Assembly (NCBI RefSeq): GCF_034670005.1
Contig: NZ_JAXMOH010000012.1
Coordinates: 1-64,000 of the forward strand
Source: Thalassobius sp034670005
GTDB taxonomy: Bacteria; Pseudomonadota; Alphaproteobacteria; Rhodobacterales; Rhodobacteraceae
DNA length: 64,000 nt
Reading direction: 5' to 3'
Part shown: positions 16,624 through 25,803 of the stretch, in pieces
Layout: the number at the start of each line of letters is the position of its first letter
Numbering within the stretch: position 1 is the stretch's first letter
The notes under the pieces: generated by a model
Database searches by the model: none
Told to the model about the DNA's origin: nothing
Seen by the model: the letters and a program-made list of their open reading frames with translations, nothing else
Translations under genes and position numbers: made by a program

Positions 16624-17688
16624 ATGGCTTTGCCGGTTCAGGATCAGGCGAAATACTGGGGGATCGCCGCAGCGGTTTTCGCGCTGGCGCTTTGGTTTCT
16701 GGGCGATGTAATGCTGCCTTTTGTGCTGGGCGGCGCGGTGGCCTATTTTCTCGATCCGGTCGCCGACCGGTTGGAGCGGATGGGATGTTCGCGCGCGGCG
16801 GCGACCGCGATCATCACCGTTTTTGCCATTCTGATTTTCGTGCTTCTTGTCCTGCTGGTGCTCCCGTCTTTGGTCCAGCAATCGATTTCCCTGTTCAATA
16901 CGGTGCCCGATCTATTCAACGATCTGCGCACCTTCCTGACCGGAAAATTCCCCGATCTGATGGATGAAAACTCGACGCTGTATCAGTCGCTGATACAGGT
17001 GGGCGACACGATCAAATCCAAGGGCGGCGAATTGCTGAACACGCTGCTGAGTTCGGCAATGTCGATCATCAATGTGGTAATGCTGCTGGTGATCGTTCCG
17101 GTGGTGGCGTTTTATCTGCTGTATGACTGGGACAACATGGTTGCCAAGATCGATGACCTGCTGCCGCGCGATCACGCCCCGGTGGTGCGCCGGGTGGCCG
17201 GAGAGATCGATCAGACCCTGGCCAGCTTCATTCGCGGCATGGGCACCGTTTGCCTGATTCTGGGCAGCTATTATGCGGTCGCACTGATGCTGGTGGGGCT
17301 GCAATTCGGGCTTGTGGTGGGTTTCGTCGCCGGGGCGCTGACCTTTATACCGTATGTCGGGGCCTTTGTCGGCGGCATGCTGGCGATCGGGCTGGCGCTG
17401 TTTCAGTTCTGGGGCGACTGGCTGTCGATCGGGCTGGTGGCTGGTATATTTGTGCTGGGTCAGGTGGCCGAGGGCAATGTGCTGACCCCAAAGCTGGTAG
17501 GCAGCTCGGTCGGACTGCATCCGGTATGGTTGATCTTCGCCCTGTCGGTATTCGGTACCCTGTTCGGATTTGTCGGAATGCTGGTGGCGGTTCCGGTGGC
17601 GGCCGCATTGGGCGTTATCGCCCGGTTCGGGATCGAGAATTACAAGGATGGCCGCCTTTATCGCGGCCATAGCGGGACAGATAAGTGA
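16624..17688 (+). CDS. AI-2E family transporter (PerM/YdjX-like permease)
   Basis: 354-residue polytopic inner-membrane protein with hydrophobic segments near 11-50, 65-90, 155-180 and four more after 210, the usual AI-2E/UPF0118 layout (conserved region GQVAEGNVLTPKLVG). Family members export small molecules or act in sodium/proton exchange; the substrate here is unknown. AGGGGA precedes the ATG. The stop overlaps the GTG start of hdaA by four bases, so the two are coupled. Confidence 0.85.
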   Translation: MALPVQDQAKYWGIAAAVFALALWFLGDVMLPFVLGGAVAYFLDPVADRLERMGCSRAAATAIITVFAILIFVLLVLLVLPSLVQQSISLFNTVPDLFNDLRTFLTGKFPDLMDENSTLYQSLIQVGDTIKSKGGELLNTLLSSAMSIINVVMLLVIVPVVAFYLLYDWDNMVAKIDDLLPRDHAPVVRRVAGEIDQTLASFIRGMGTVCLILGSYYAVALMLVGLQFGLVVGFVAGALTFIPYVGAFVGGMLAIGLALFQFWGDWLSIGLVAGIFVLGQVAEGNVLTPKLVGSSVGLHPVWLIFALSVFGTLFGFVGMLVAVPVAAALGVIARFGIENYKDGRLYRGHSGTDK

Positions 17689-18377
17689 CACCCCGACAAC
17701 TGAGTTTCGACCTGCCGGTGCGCCCCGCGCTGGGGCGCGAGGACTTTTTCGTCTCGCCTGCCAATGCGATGGCGGTGGTGCTGATCGAAGGCTGGCGCGA
17801 CTGGGCCGGGCGCAAATTGGCGCTGATCGGGCCGGCGGGCGCGGGCAAATCCCATCTGACCCATGTCTGGGCCGCCGCGAGCGGGGCGCGGATCGTGTCC
17901 GCGCAGGATCTGGTCGGGACCGATATTCCAGCACTGGCCCAAGGTCCGGTGGCGGTCGAGGATGTCGATGCCATCGCTGGCAACCGCGCTGCGGAAGAGG
18001 CGCTGTTTCACCTGCACAATCTGGTTCTCGCAGAGGGCCATTTCCTGTTGGTTACGGCCGCGCGCGAACCGCATCTGTGGCGGTTGGGGCTGCCCGATCT
18101 GGCCAGCCGGATGATGGGCACTCAGGCGGTAACGCTGGAACAGCCAGACGACCGATTGCTGGCGGCAGTTGTGGCCAAACTATTTGCCGACAGGCAGTTG
18201 ACGCCGGGGCCAGAAACGATTTCCTATCTGGTCGCGCGGATGGACCGGTCGCTTGAAGCCACGCGCGATCTGGTCGCGCGTATCGATCGCGAAGCATTGG
18301 CGCAGAAACGCCCCGTCACCCGGCGGCTGGCCGCAGAGGTTCTGGGCCAGAGCGAATTGCCGGACCTGCTTGGCTGA
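17685..18377 (+). CDS. hdaA: DnaA regulatory inactivator homologue HdaA
   Basis: 230-residue AAA+ protein related to DnaA domain III. The N-terminus has a beta-clamp binding motif (QLSFDLP at 5-11) and the P-loop GPAGAGKS lies at 49-56. With clamp and ATP it stimulates ATP hydrolysis by DnaA and prevents over-initiation. The GTG start overlaps the transporter stop (GTGA). The C-terminal lid helices are present (YLVARMDRSLEATRDLVARID). Its position before ppk is the usual Rhodobacteraceae order. Confidence 0.9.
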   Translation: MTPRQLSFDLPVRPALGREDFFVSPANAMAVVLIEGWRDWAGRKLALIGPAGAGKSHLTHVWAAASGARIVSAQDLVGTDIPALAQGPVAVEDVDAIAGNRAAEEALFHLHNLVLAEGHFLLVTAAREPHLWRLGLPDLASRMMGTQAVTLEQPDDRLLAAVVAKLFADRQLTPGPETISYLVARMDRSLEATRDLVARIDREALAQKRPVTRRLAAEVLGQSELPDLLG

Positions 18378-18518
18378 ATGACCGAAACGTAAACCGGGCG
18401 AAAAGCAGGACGGCCTTCCGACCGGACCTGGATCATCTGGCCTCCCGGCTGGACAATCCCGGCCCACGGGCGCAAACTTCGTCACCATATCTTCACATGA
18501 TCCAAGCATAAGCGCCTC

Positions 18519-20696
18519 ATGACACAAGCAGATTTCCTCAAAGCTCCTTTTGAAGAGCCGATCGACCTGCCCGACCTGGATTTTTCCGGACCGGCGCGAT
18601 TTTACAACCGTGAACTCAGCTGGCTGGGTTTCAATTGGCGGGTCCTGGAAGAAGCCAAGAACCCCCGGGTTCCATTGCTGGAGCGGGTCCGGTTTCTGTC
18701 GATTTCTGCCACCAATCTGGATGAGTTTTATACCGTGCGTGTCGCCGGTCTGCGCGAGCTGAAGCACGAAGGTCATACGGCCCCGGCACAAGACGGTCTG
18801 ACCCCGGCGGAACAGTTGGAGCTGATCAACGAAGACGCCCGCAACCTGATGCAGGAACAGCAACGCATCTTTGATCTGCTGCGCAAGGAAACGGCGGAGG
18901 AGAATATTTTCCTGCTCGACCGCAATGACGTCCCGAAGGAAGATAAACCTTTCCTGCTGGATGTGTTTCTGAACAAGGTGTTTCCGGTATTGTCGCCATT
19001 GGCGGTAGACCCGGCGCACCCATTCCCGTTCATCCCCAATACCGGTTTTTCTCTGGCGCTGCATATGGAGCGGCGCAGCGACAAGCGGCAGTTGACGACG
19101 CTGTTGCCAATCCCGCAGCAGATCGACCGTTTCGTGCAGCTTCCTGTGATCTCGAAAGGGGCGCATCGTTTCCTGCCTCTGGAAGAACTGCTGCTGTTAT
19201 TCGCCGACGAACTTTTCCCGGGCTACGCGATGAAGGGGCACTGTACCTTCCGGGTGTTGCGCGACAGTGATCTGGAAGTCGAAGAAGAAGCCGAAGATCT
19301 GGTGCGCGAATTCGAAGTCGCGCTGAAGCGCCGCCGCCGGGGTGAAGTGGTTCGGATGAAGATTTCGACCGGGGCACCGGAAGCTCTGAAAACGGTGATC
19401 ATGCGGGAACTGCACGTCTCCGATGACGAAATCGTCGAAGTCGAGGGCATGATCGGCATTGCCGACGTAAAAGAACTGGTGATCGACGACCGGCCTGATC
19501 TGCTCTGGCCCAATTTCACCCCACGGGTGCCAGAACGGGTGCAGGACCACGATGGCGACATGTTCGAAGCGATCAAGCAGAAGGACATGCTGCTGCATCA
19601 CCCCTACGAAACCTTCGACATGGTGGTTCGGTTCCTGCAACAGGCGGCGCGCGATCCCGACGTGGTGGCGATCAAGCAGACGCTGTACCGGACCTCGAAA
19701 TATTCCCCGATTGTCGAAGCTTTGTGCGAAGCAGCAGAGGATGGCAAATCGGTCACTGCCCTTGTCGAGTTGAAGGCGCGCTTTGACGAGGCCGCCAATA
19801 TCCGTCAGTCGCGGCGGCTCGAACGCGCGGGCGCCCATGTGGTTTATGGTTTCACCGACTGGAAAACCCACGCCAAGATTTCCACCGTGGTGCGCCGCGA
19901 AGACGACAAGCTGGTGACCTATACACATTATGGCACCGGCAATTACCACCCGATCACCGCCAAGATTTACACCGATTTGAGCTTCTTCACCTGCGATGAA
20001 GCTTTGGGCCGCGACGCCACCAAGGTGTTCAACTACCTGTCCGGCTATATCGAACCGGAGGGATTGGAAAATCTGGCTATCTCCCCCAGCGGGTTGAAAC
20101 AGCGGTTGCTGGAAAGCATTGAAAACGAGGCGGACCATGCCCGCGCCGGACGACCGGCGGAAATCTGGGCCAAGATGAATTCGGTGATCGATGCCGAAAT
20201 CATCGACGGTCTTTACAAGGCCAGCCAGGCCGGTGTGAAGATCAGCCTGGTGATCCGTGGCATCTGCGGCATCCGGCCCGGGATCAAGGGATTGAGCGAA
20301 AACATCCGGATCAAGTCCATCGTCGGGCGGTTCCTGGAGCATTCGCGCATCGCCTGTTTCGGCAACGGGCATGGATTACCCAGCAAACAGGCGCGGGTCT
20401 ATATTTCCTCGGCCGACTGGATGGGTCGTAACCTGAACCGGCGGATCGAAACCCTGGTCGAGATCAAAAACCCGACTGTAAAGGCCCAGATCGTCAGCCA
20501 GATCATGGCCGCCAACATGGCCGATGTGGCGCAAAGCTGGGTCATGAAGCCGGATGGCCATTTCGAGCGCGGCGCATTGAAAGAAGGCGAATTTGCGTTC
20601 AATTGCCACAGGTTCTTTATGGAAAACCCATCCCTGTCTGGCCGCGGTTCGGCCGGGGCGAAGGATGTGCCGAAGCTGACCCACACCAACGATTGA
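18519..20696 (+). CDS. ppk: Polyphosphate kinase (PPK1)
   Basis: 725 residues with N, head, C1 and C2 domains of PPK1. It reversibly polymerises the gamma-phosphate of ATP into polyphosphate through a phosphohistidine. H451 in WKTHAKI is the expected phosphorylated residue and H608 in FLEHSRIACFGNG the second conserved histidine; the HYGTGNYHP stretch is intact. Located 141 bases after hdaA and 51 bases before ppx, so it forms a polyphosphate module with the latter. Confidence 0.96.
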   Translation: MTQADFLKAPFEEPIDLPDLDFSGPARFYNRELSWLGFNWRVLEEAKNPRVPLLERVRFLSISATNLDEFYTVRVAGLRELKHEGHTAPAQDGLTPAEQLELINEDARNLMQEQQRIFDLLRKETAEENIFLLDRNDVPKEDKPFLLDVFLNKVFPVLSPLAVDPAHPFPFIPNTGFSLALHMERRSDKRQLTTLLPIPQQIDRFVQLPVISKGAHRFLPLEELLLLFADELFPGYAMKGHCTFRVLRDSDLEVEEEAEDLVREFEVALKRRRRGEVVRMKISTGAPEALKTVIMRELHVSDDEIVEVEGMIGIADVKELVIDDRPDLLWPNFTPRVPERVQDHDGDMFEAIKQKDMLLHHPYETFDMVVRFLQQAARDPDVVAIKQTLYRTSKYSPIVEALCEAAEDGKSVTALVELKARFDEAANIRQSRRLERAGAHVVYGFTDWKTHAKISTVVRREDDKLVTYTHYGTGNYHPITAKIYTDLSFFTCDEALGRDATKVFNYLSGYIEPEGLENLAISPSGLKQRLLESIENEADHARAGRPAEIWAKMNSVIDAEIIDGLYKASQAGVKISLVIRGICGIRPGIKGLSENIRIKSIVGRFLEHSRIACFGNGHGLPSKQARVYISSADWMGRNLNRRIETLVEIKNPTVKAQIVSQIMAANMADVAQSWVMKPDGHFERGALKEGEFAFNCHRFFMENPSLSGRGSAGAKDVPKLTHTND

Positions 20697-20747
20697 CCTC
20701 AGGCCCCGGCTTGGGCATGAACGTCGGGGACCACAAGGAAGTACGCG

Positions 20748-22292
20748 ATGGACGATCCCAGCGCACCGGCACAACAAAACTGGGGCCCGTTTGGCAGACC
20801 GCTGTTCAACGACCCCGAATCGCGGGCATTGTCGCGGGTTGGGGTGATTGATGTCGGATCGAACTCGGTCCGGATGGTGGTGTTTGACGGCGCGGCGCGG
20901 TCGCCTGCCTATTTCTATAATGAAAAAATCATGTGTGCGCTTGGCGCGGGCCTGTCGGAAACCGGAAGGCTCAATCCCCAAGGCCGGGTACGGGCCTTGG
21001 CGGCGATGCGCCGCTTCCAGCGGCTGGCCGAAGGCATGGATATGCCGCAGCTGACGGCGGTGGCAACGGCAGCAGTGCGCGAAGCCGAAGACGGACCCGA
21101 ATTCGTCGCTGAAGTGGAACGCGAAACCGGCATTCAGATTTTTATCATCGACGGTGAAGAAGAGGCCCGGCTTTCTGCACAGGGCGTGTTGCTGGGCTGG
21201 CCGGGGTCTTATGGGCTGGTCTGCGATATCGGCGGGTCTTCGATGGAACTGGCTGAAATCGCCGGCGGGCGGGTGATGCGGCGGGTCACATCGAAACTGG
21301 GTCCGTTGAAATTGTCCGATGTTCCGGGCGGCAAAAAAGGCCGCAAGGCCTATATCACGGACACGATCGCCACTTTGGCCGAACGAATGGGGCCGCAGCG
21401 TAACCGGTTGTTCCTGGTCGGCGGGTCATGGCGCGCGATTGCCCGGATCGACATGGAACGCCGTGGCTATCCGTTGCATGTGCTGCATGAATACCGAATG
21501 AACAAAAAATCTGTGAATGCCACGCTCACACATATCGCCCAAAACGATCCCGAAGCACTGCGCAAGCGCTGCGGACTGTCAACCCAGCGGATGGCCTTGG
21601 TACCGCTTGCGGGCGAGGTGCTGAAACAGGTGATCAAGACCTTCCAGCCGCATGACATCGCGGTATCGAGTTATGGCATTCGTGAAGGCCTGCTTTACGA
21701 ACAGATGCCAACGCAACTGCGGGATCGCGACCCTCTGATCGAGGCGAGCTATTTTTCCGAGGCCAAGGATGCCCGCCTGCCCGGCTTCGGGCGCCGCCTG
21801 TTCGATTTCGTGTTGCCGTTGTTCAAATCCGCGCCATTGGAACGCAAGCGGCTGATCAAGGCCGCCTGCCTGCTGCACGATGTCAGTTGGCGCGCCCATC
21901 CCGATTACCGCGCCGAAGCCTGTTTCGACAATGTGACCCGGGCCAATCTGGGCGGGCTGCGGCATTCCGAACGGGTGTTTCTGGGTCTGGCGCTGATGCA
22001 TCGTTACCGAAATTCGCGTTCTGGCACGCGGTTCGAACCGATTTTCGAACTGCTGGATGAAAAGGCGCTGAAAGATGCTGAAATTCTGGGCAAGGCGATG
22101 CGCTTTGGGGCGATGCTGTGGCCGCAAAAGGAACAGCCGATCGGTGAATTGCGCTGGTTCCCCAAAAAAAGACACCTGAGCCTGATCCTCGCGCGGGATT
22201 CCGAACCTTTGTTCGGTGAAGTGGCGCAGGCGCGGTTCAAATCCCTGGCCAATTCTCTGCACGCGGAAACCGAGGTCAAAATCCGGCGGTGA
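20748..22292 (+). CDS. ppx: Exopolyphosphatase, Ppx/GppA family
   Basis: 514 residues. The actin-like phosphatase core has VIDVGSNSVRMVVFDG near 28-43 and the phosphate-binding CDIGGSSMELAEI near 158-170. A C-terminal HD-like region follows (LLHDVSWRAHPDYR). It removes terminal phosphate from polyphosphate, opposing PPK; pppGpp hydrolysis is possible in this family. GGAAG lies upstream of the ATG. Confidence 0.93.
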   Translation: MDDPSAPAQQNWGPFGRPLFNDPESRALSRVGVIDVGSNSVRMVVFDGAARSPAYFYNEKIMCALGAGLSETGRLNPQGRVRALAAMRRFQRLAEGMDMPQLTAVATAAVREAEDGPEFVAEVERETGIQIFIIDGEEEARLSAQGVLLGWPGSYGLVCDIGGSSMELAEIAGGRVMRRVTSKLGPLKLSDVPGGKKGRKAYITDTIATLAERMGPQRNRLFLVGGSWRAIARIDMERRGYPLHVLHEYRMNKKSVNATLTHIAQNDPEALRKRCGLSTQRMALVPLAGEVLKQVIKTFQPHDIAVSSYGIREGLLYEQMPTQLRDRDPLIEASYFSEAKDARLPGFGRRLFDFVLPLFKSAPLERKRLIKAACLLHDVSWRAHPDYRAEACFDNVTRANLGGLRHSERVFLGLALMHRYRNSRSGTRFEPIFELLDEKALKDAEILGKAMRFGAMLWPQKEQPIGELRWFPKKRHLSLILARDSEPLFGEVAQARFKSLANSLHAETEVKIRR

Positions 22293-22343
22293 TCCTGATC
22301 CGGTGCTGCGGCACGCCTTGTCACCGACCGGGATCACGCAAGA

Positions 22344-22736
22344 TCACAGATCGATTTCTCCCTCGCCTTTTTCCGGCACAGGTAACCGCTCTGGCGGCAT
22401 TGGCTGCTTGCGGCGCAGAATGATGTCGCCATTGGGCAGCAATTCGGGTGGATGATAGAGAGTGATATCATCCACCTTTTCCATCAGATCGCGCAGCGCG
22501 GGCCCCATTTCCTGTACGAATTGGCGCAGGGCGGGTTCCATGTCTTCGCTCAACTGCTGCAAATCGTCCAGCGCAGGTTCCATTTGCTGCATGATACCTT
22601 TGAAGAACAGCTTGGCCCCCTCTTCCATCAGAGAAAAACCCTCGGCTTCCTCCGCAGGAGGCTGGGTCTGGTCTTCGGCCAGAACCGGCTGGGCCATAAG
22701 AGTGACGGTCAGGGCGGCGGTCAGAATGTGTTTCAT
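22344..22736 (-). CDS. Secreted acidic hypothetical protein
   Basis: 130 residues from the ATG at 22736, which starts a clear signal peptide (MKHILTAALTVTLMAQPVLA); the frame extends to 22784 but with no signal-like sequence. The mature protein is Glu/Met-rich and amphipathic (MQQMEPALDDLQQLSEDMEP), ending in a proline-rich basic/acidic tail. Relatives in Rhodobacteraceae are often labelled AAA+ ATPase, but no P-loop is present, so that label is wrong here. Probably periplasmic; function unknown. Confidence 0.7.
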   Translation of the reverse strand: MKHILTAALTVTLMAQPVLAEDQTQPPAEEAEGFSLMEEGAKLFFKGIMQQMEPALDDLQQLSEDMEPALRQFVQEMGPALRDLMEKVDDITLYHPPELLPNGDIILRRKQPMPPERLPVPEKGEGEIDL

Positions 22737-22839
22737 CGTTCCAATATAACCAGTTTCTGCAAAAGTTTTTAGGGGCACGCGCAATTCCCGGCTAATTCCG
22801 GCCTGAATTGGCCAATCACAATCACGTCAGGCCGATCCG

Positions 22840-23865
22840 CTAGGTTAGGTCGATATCCAGCGTCACCGGAAAATGATCCGACGCGGTCAACAGCGCATCG
22901 CACAGTTCCGGCACTTTGAAACAGCCCACATCCTCGAACGGATGCCAAATGCGCCAAGTGGGCGCGCGTTCATTCAGATCGGGCGACACCATGATGTAGT
23001 CCAGCAAGGCCTGCAAAAAGCGTTTTTCAGGCGCGATATAGAACCGCGCGGTGCTGATATGAGCCCAGCGATCCATCAGCGCCCGGTACGCGTGCGGATC
23101 GTATAGCTGCGGCTGGCTGGCATTTCCCAGAACGATTTCGACCGAAGACCGCCCGAACAGATCCTCGTATTCGTCCAGACCCGGACCGTCATTCAGATCA
23201 CCCAGCACGATCAGGGGATCACCGGCTTGCAAATGGGCTTCAATCCGGCGCCGCAACCAGATCGCCTGCGCCAATTGTTTGCGACGGTTGGAAATGGCCG
23301 CCCGCATGATCGCATCGCGGCCACGCGCGCCATACGGTGCCTTGGATTTAAGATGTGCGCCGATCATGCGGAATTCGAACCCGCCCGCCGTGCGCAGGCT
23401 TAGTTCCAGCGGCGGTTTGGAAAAACTGATCAGGTCCTCGGTCGCGTCGATATCCAGATCAATGCGAAACACGCCGTCGAAACGCGGTGCCCCTTCCGAT
23501 CCTTTCTTGCCGGTGGGATCGCCCAAAGGGTCGTGCCACGCGGTCAGCCGGTCGGGATCATACAGCAGCGCAATTTCCTGCTGGGTATGGTTGGGAAAGC
23601 CAACAACCGCTTTGCGGCAGCGCAGATTGAAAGTACGGGCAAAGTTTTCCAGCGCCGGAACAGTGGTCCGTTTGCCGTTGTGATCGGGCGCTTCGATCAC
23701 CATCACCGCATCGGCGTCAATCGCGGTAAAAACGATGCCCAGAGCGGTCAATTGCTGGGTCCGGGTGACATCCTGCCGCCCCGACCAGCCGGAATCGTCC
23801 AGCAAGGCGCCTGATTCGTCGAACAGGTTGTTGAACCATTCGACATTATAGGTGGCGATCCGCAT
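22840..23865 (-). CDS. Endonuclease/exonuclease/phosphatase family protein
   Basis: 341 residues from the ATG at 23865. The EEP fold is indicated by IATYNVEWFNNL at the N-terminus, GAHLKSKA and GDLNDGPG in the middle and the terminal SDHFPVTLDI. These give the Asn, Glu, Asp and His of the metal site. The substrate may be nucleic acid or a phosphoester; no signal peptide. The start overlaps the J-domain gene stop by one base (TGATG), so the two are cotranslated. Confidence 0.85.
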   Translation of the reverse strand: MRIATYNVEWFNNLFDESGALLDDSGWSGRQDVTRTQQLTALGIVFTAIDADAVMVIEAPDHNGKRTTVPALENFARTFNLRCRKAVVGFPNHTQQEIALLYDPDRLTAWHDPLGDPTGKKGSEGAPRFDGVFRIDLDIDATEDLISFSKPPLELSLRTAGGFEFRMIGAHLKSKAPYGARGRDAIMRAAISNRRKQLAQAIWLRRRIEAHLQAGDPLIVLGDLNDGPGLDEYEDLFGRSSVEIVLGNASQPQLYDPHAYRALMDRWAHISTARFYIAPEKRFLQALLDYIMVSPDLNERAPTWRIWHPFEDVGCFKVPELCDALLTASDHFPVTLDIDLT

Positions 23866-24548
23866 CACGCGTCCTGCCGGTCGGCGATTTCTTCCCATGC
23901 GTTGTTGAGGTCGATCATGCGTTTTTCCGCCAGTTTCACAGCCTCGGCCGGAACGCCACGGGCCTGCATGGCATCGGGATGGGTGTCGCGGACAAGCTGT
24001 TTCCAATGTTTTCGGATCTCGGCAACCGACATGTCGTGGGTAACGCCCAGCACTGCGTAAGGATCAGGTGCCGCATCGGGAACAAAACGGCTGCGGAGAC
24101 CGCGAAACTCAGCTTCGCCCATGCCAAAGATTTCCGCCACCCGGGCGAGGAACGCGTCTTCGGCCGGATGATAGGTCCCGTCGGCCATGGCGATGTGGAA
24201 CAACCCTTCCATCAAATCGCACAGGCAGTCCTGTCCATCTCCGAACATCGCCCGAATGCGTCGGGCGTAGTCTTCGAATCCGGCAACGTCGCGACGGGCC
24301 AGGTTGAACACCCGGGCCGCGCCGGGTTCGTCCTCGCGGGCGATCTGGAACACCTCGCGAATGGCGCTGACCTCGTCGCGGGTGACCATACCGTCGGCCT
24401 TGGCCATCTTCGCCGACAGGGCGATCACCGCGATGGTAAAGGCCACACTGCGTTCCGGCGGTGTGCGCAACCGGTCGAAAATAGAACTCAACCCTTCGCC
24501 ACTGGCGAGGGCCGAAATCGCTTCGCCTATGCGTCTCCAAATCGACAT
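23865..24548 (-). CDS. TerB-like/J-domain protein (DjlA type, without membrane anchor)
   Basis: 227 residues. A TerB-type helical domain spans about 33-150 and a C-terminal J domain about 162-225 contains HPD at 190-192, needed to stimulate DnaK ATPase. Unlike DjlA it has no N-terminal membrane helix. Probably a DnaK co-chaperone for particular clients. It is coupled by a one-base overlap to the downstream EEP-family enzyme. Confidence 0.88.
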   Translation of the reverse strand: MSIWRRIGEAISALASGEGLSSIFDRLRTPPERSVAFTIAVIALSAKMAKADGMVTRDEVSAIREVFQIAREDEPGAARVFNLARRDVAGFEDYARRIRAMFGDGQDCLCDLMEGLFHIAMADGTYHPAEDAFLARVAEIFGMGEAEFRGLRSRFVPDAAPDPYAVLGVTHDMSVAEIRKHWKQLVRDTHPDAMQARGVPAEAVKLAEKRMIDLNNAWEEIADRQDA

Positions 24549-24611
24549 ACTGCCATCCTAGCCCGCGCCTGCCTGAAAGTCATGGCGCATAAAGCAGATG
24601 CGGCGCGGGGA

Positions 24612-25100
24612 TCAAAGGATTTTCTGCATCAAGACAAGGTCCATCCAGCGATCGAACTTGCGCCCGACCTCGGGCAGGCGGGCGATTTCCTTGAATCCGA
24701 TGGCGGTGTGAAAGGCGATCCCGTCGGCATTTTCGGCGCTGACCCCGCCAAACAGCGAATGCGCGCCGCCCGCGCGGGCGTGATCCTCGATCGCTGTCAT
24801 CAGGCGCCGCCCGATGCCCCGCCCCCAGGCGCGCGGCGACAAGATCACCGTGTGCTCCATCGTGTGGCGGTAACCCGGCCCGCCGCGAAACTGGAAATAG
24901 GTGGCGAAGCCCACCACCTCGCCATCCAGTTCGGCCATTAGGAAGGTCTTGCCATCAGCCTCTTTGGCGGCGAAGTCGGCGATCAGGCCGTCCTCGGTCT
25001 TTTCCAGATTGGTGAAGGTCGCGGCGCTGCTGCGGATCACGTCGTTCCAGATTTCAGCCACCGCGGCGGCGTCTTGCGGTTGGGCCTGCCGGATCGTCAT
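24612..25100 (-). CDS. GNAT N-acetyltransferase (phosphinothricin acetyltransferase-like)
   Basis: 162 residues. The acetyl-CoA binding motif A is seen as SPRAWGRGIGRRLM, and the N-terminus (IRQAQPQDAAAVAEIWND) and FHTAIGFKEIARL tail match the PAT subgroup that acetylates phosphinothricin or methionine sulfone-like amines. The exact substrate is unknown. Its start overlaps the stop of the VOC-domain gene upstream by four bases. Confidence 0.85.
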   Translation of the reverse strand: MTIRQAQPQDAAAVAEIWNDVIRSSAATFTNLEKTEDGLIADFAAKEADGKTFLMAELDGEVVGFATYFQFRGGPGYRHTMEHTVILSPRAWGRGIGRRLMTAIEDHARAGGAHSLFGGVSAENADGIAFHTAIGFKEIARLPEVGRKFDRWMDLVLMQKIL

Positions 25101-25714
25101 TGCAGGATTACCTCTCCGTTAGGTGTGTCGAATATGGCCGTCATCATCGGCGCTTCGCTTTGCTCGATCGCGATCCGATCATCGGACAGCAGCCCGTCCA
25201 GCGATGCCGAAAATCCCGCGCTGTCCGGGTGCCCGATCACCAGCCGCGTCAACCGGCAGCCCGACGGCGCGAGCCGGTCGGCGGCCACCGGCCCCTGCCC
25301 CCAATCGATCATCGCCGGGAACAGGTTGTCGAAGGGCAGCGTGCCGTCCCCGGGCATCCCCATGCGCCAGCTCAGATCGCCACGTTGCAGGGCAAGCGGC
25401 GCCAGGTCCGGCCCGAAGGCGCGCGCCATGTCCGCCTCCAGCGCATCGCTGCGGCAGACCCAGTTGCTCAAGCGCGGCGCGCCCGCGAAGCGGTCCAGGT
25501 CGAACATCCGCGCCCGCTCCGGATCGGGGGCGTCGGGATCGACGGCGATGATTTCCAGATAGACCCTGTCTGCCAGCCCCAGCAGCATGTTATGGGTGCC
25601 AAACAGCGCGTGCTTGCCCCCCGCCTGCACTCCCACGCCCAGAGACGCCTCGACATAGGCGCGCCCCTCTTCCAGAGTATGCGCCGATACGACGATGTGA
25701 TCCAATTGCAACAT
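25097..25714 (-). CDS. VOC/glyoxalase-like domain protein
   Basis: 205 residues from the ATG at 25714 (MLQLDHIVVSAHTLEEGRAY), the usual start of this glyoxalase-like family; the frame runs 30 codons further without similarity. The N-terminal DHIVVSA and following beta-alpha pattern indicate a metal-dependent VOC fold. No function is assigned. It is translationally coupled to the acetyltransferase gene and divergent from nhaA. Confidence 0.8.
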   Translation of the reverse strand: MLQLDHIVVSAHTLEEGRAYVEASLGVGVQAGGKHALFGTHNMLLGLADRVYLEIIAVDPDAPDPERARMFDLDRFAGAPRLSNWVCRSDALEADMARAFGPDLAPLALQRGDLSWRMGMPGDGTLPFDNLFPAMIDWGQGPVAADRLAPSGCRLTRLVIGHPDSAGFSASLDGLLSDDRIAIEQSEAPMMTAIFDTPNGEVILQ

Positions 25715-25803
25715 TTCACCCGTTCCCCGGCCCCGCCTGGTTGAAGCGGCGCAAATATAACCCATTTCGTCAGGAAATCTGACTCCGCATACAGGGAAAC
25801 GCA

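Noticed and set aside
22344..22736. AAA+ ATPase label often given to this small secreted protein
   Set aside because: There is no Walker A or B motif. The protein has a signal peptide and is too short for an AAA+ domain.
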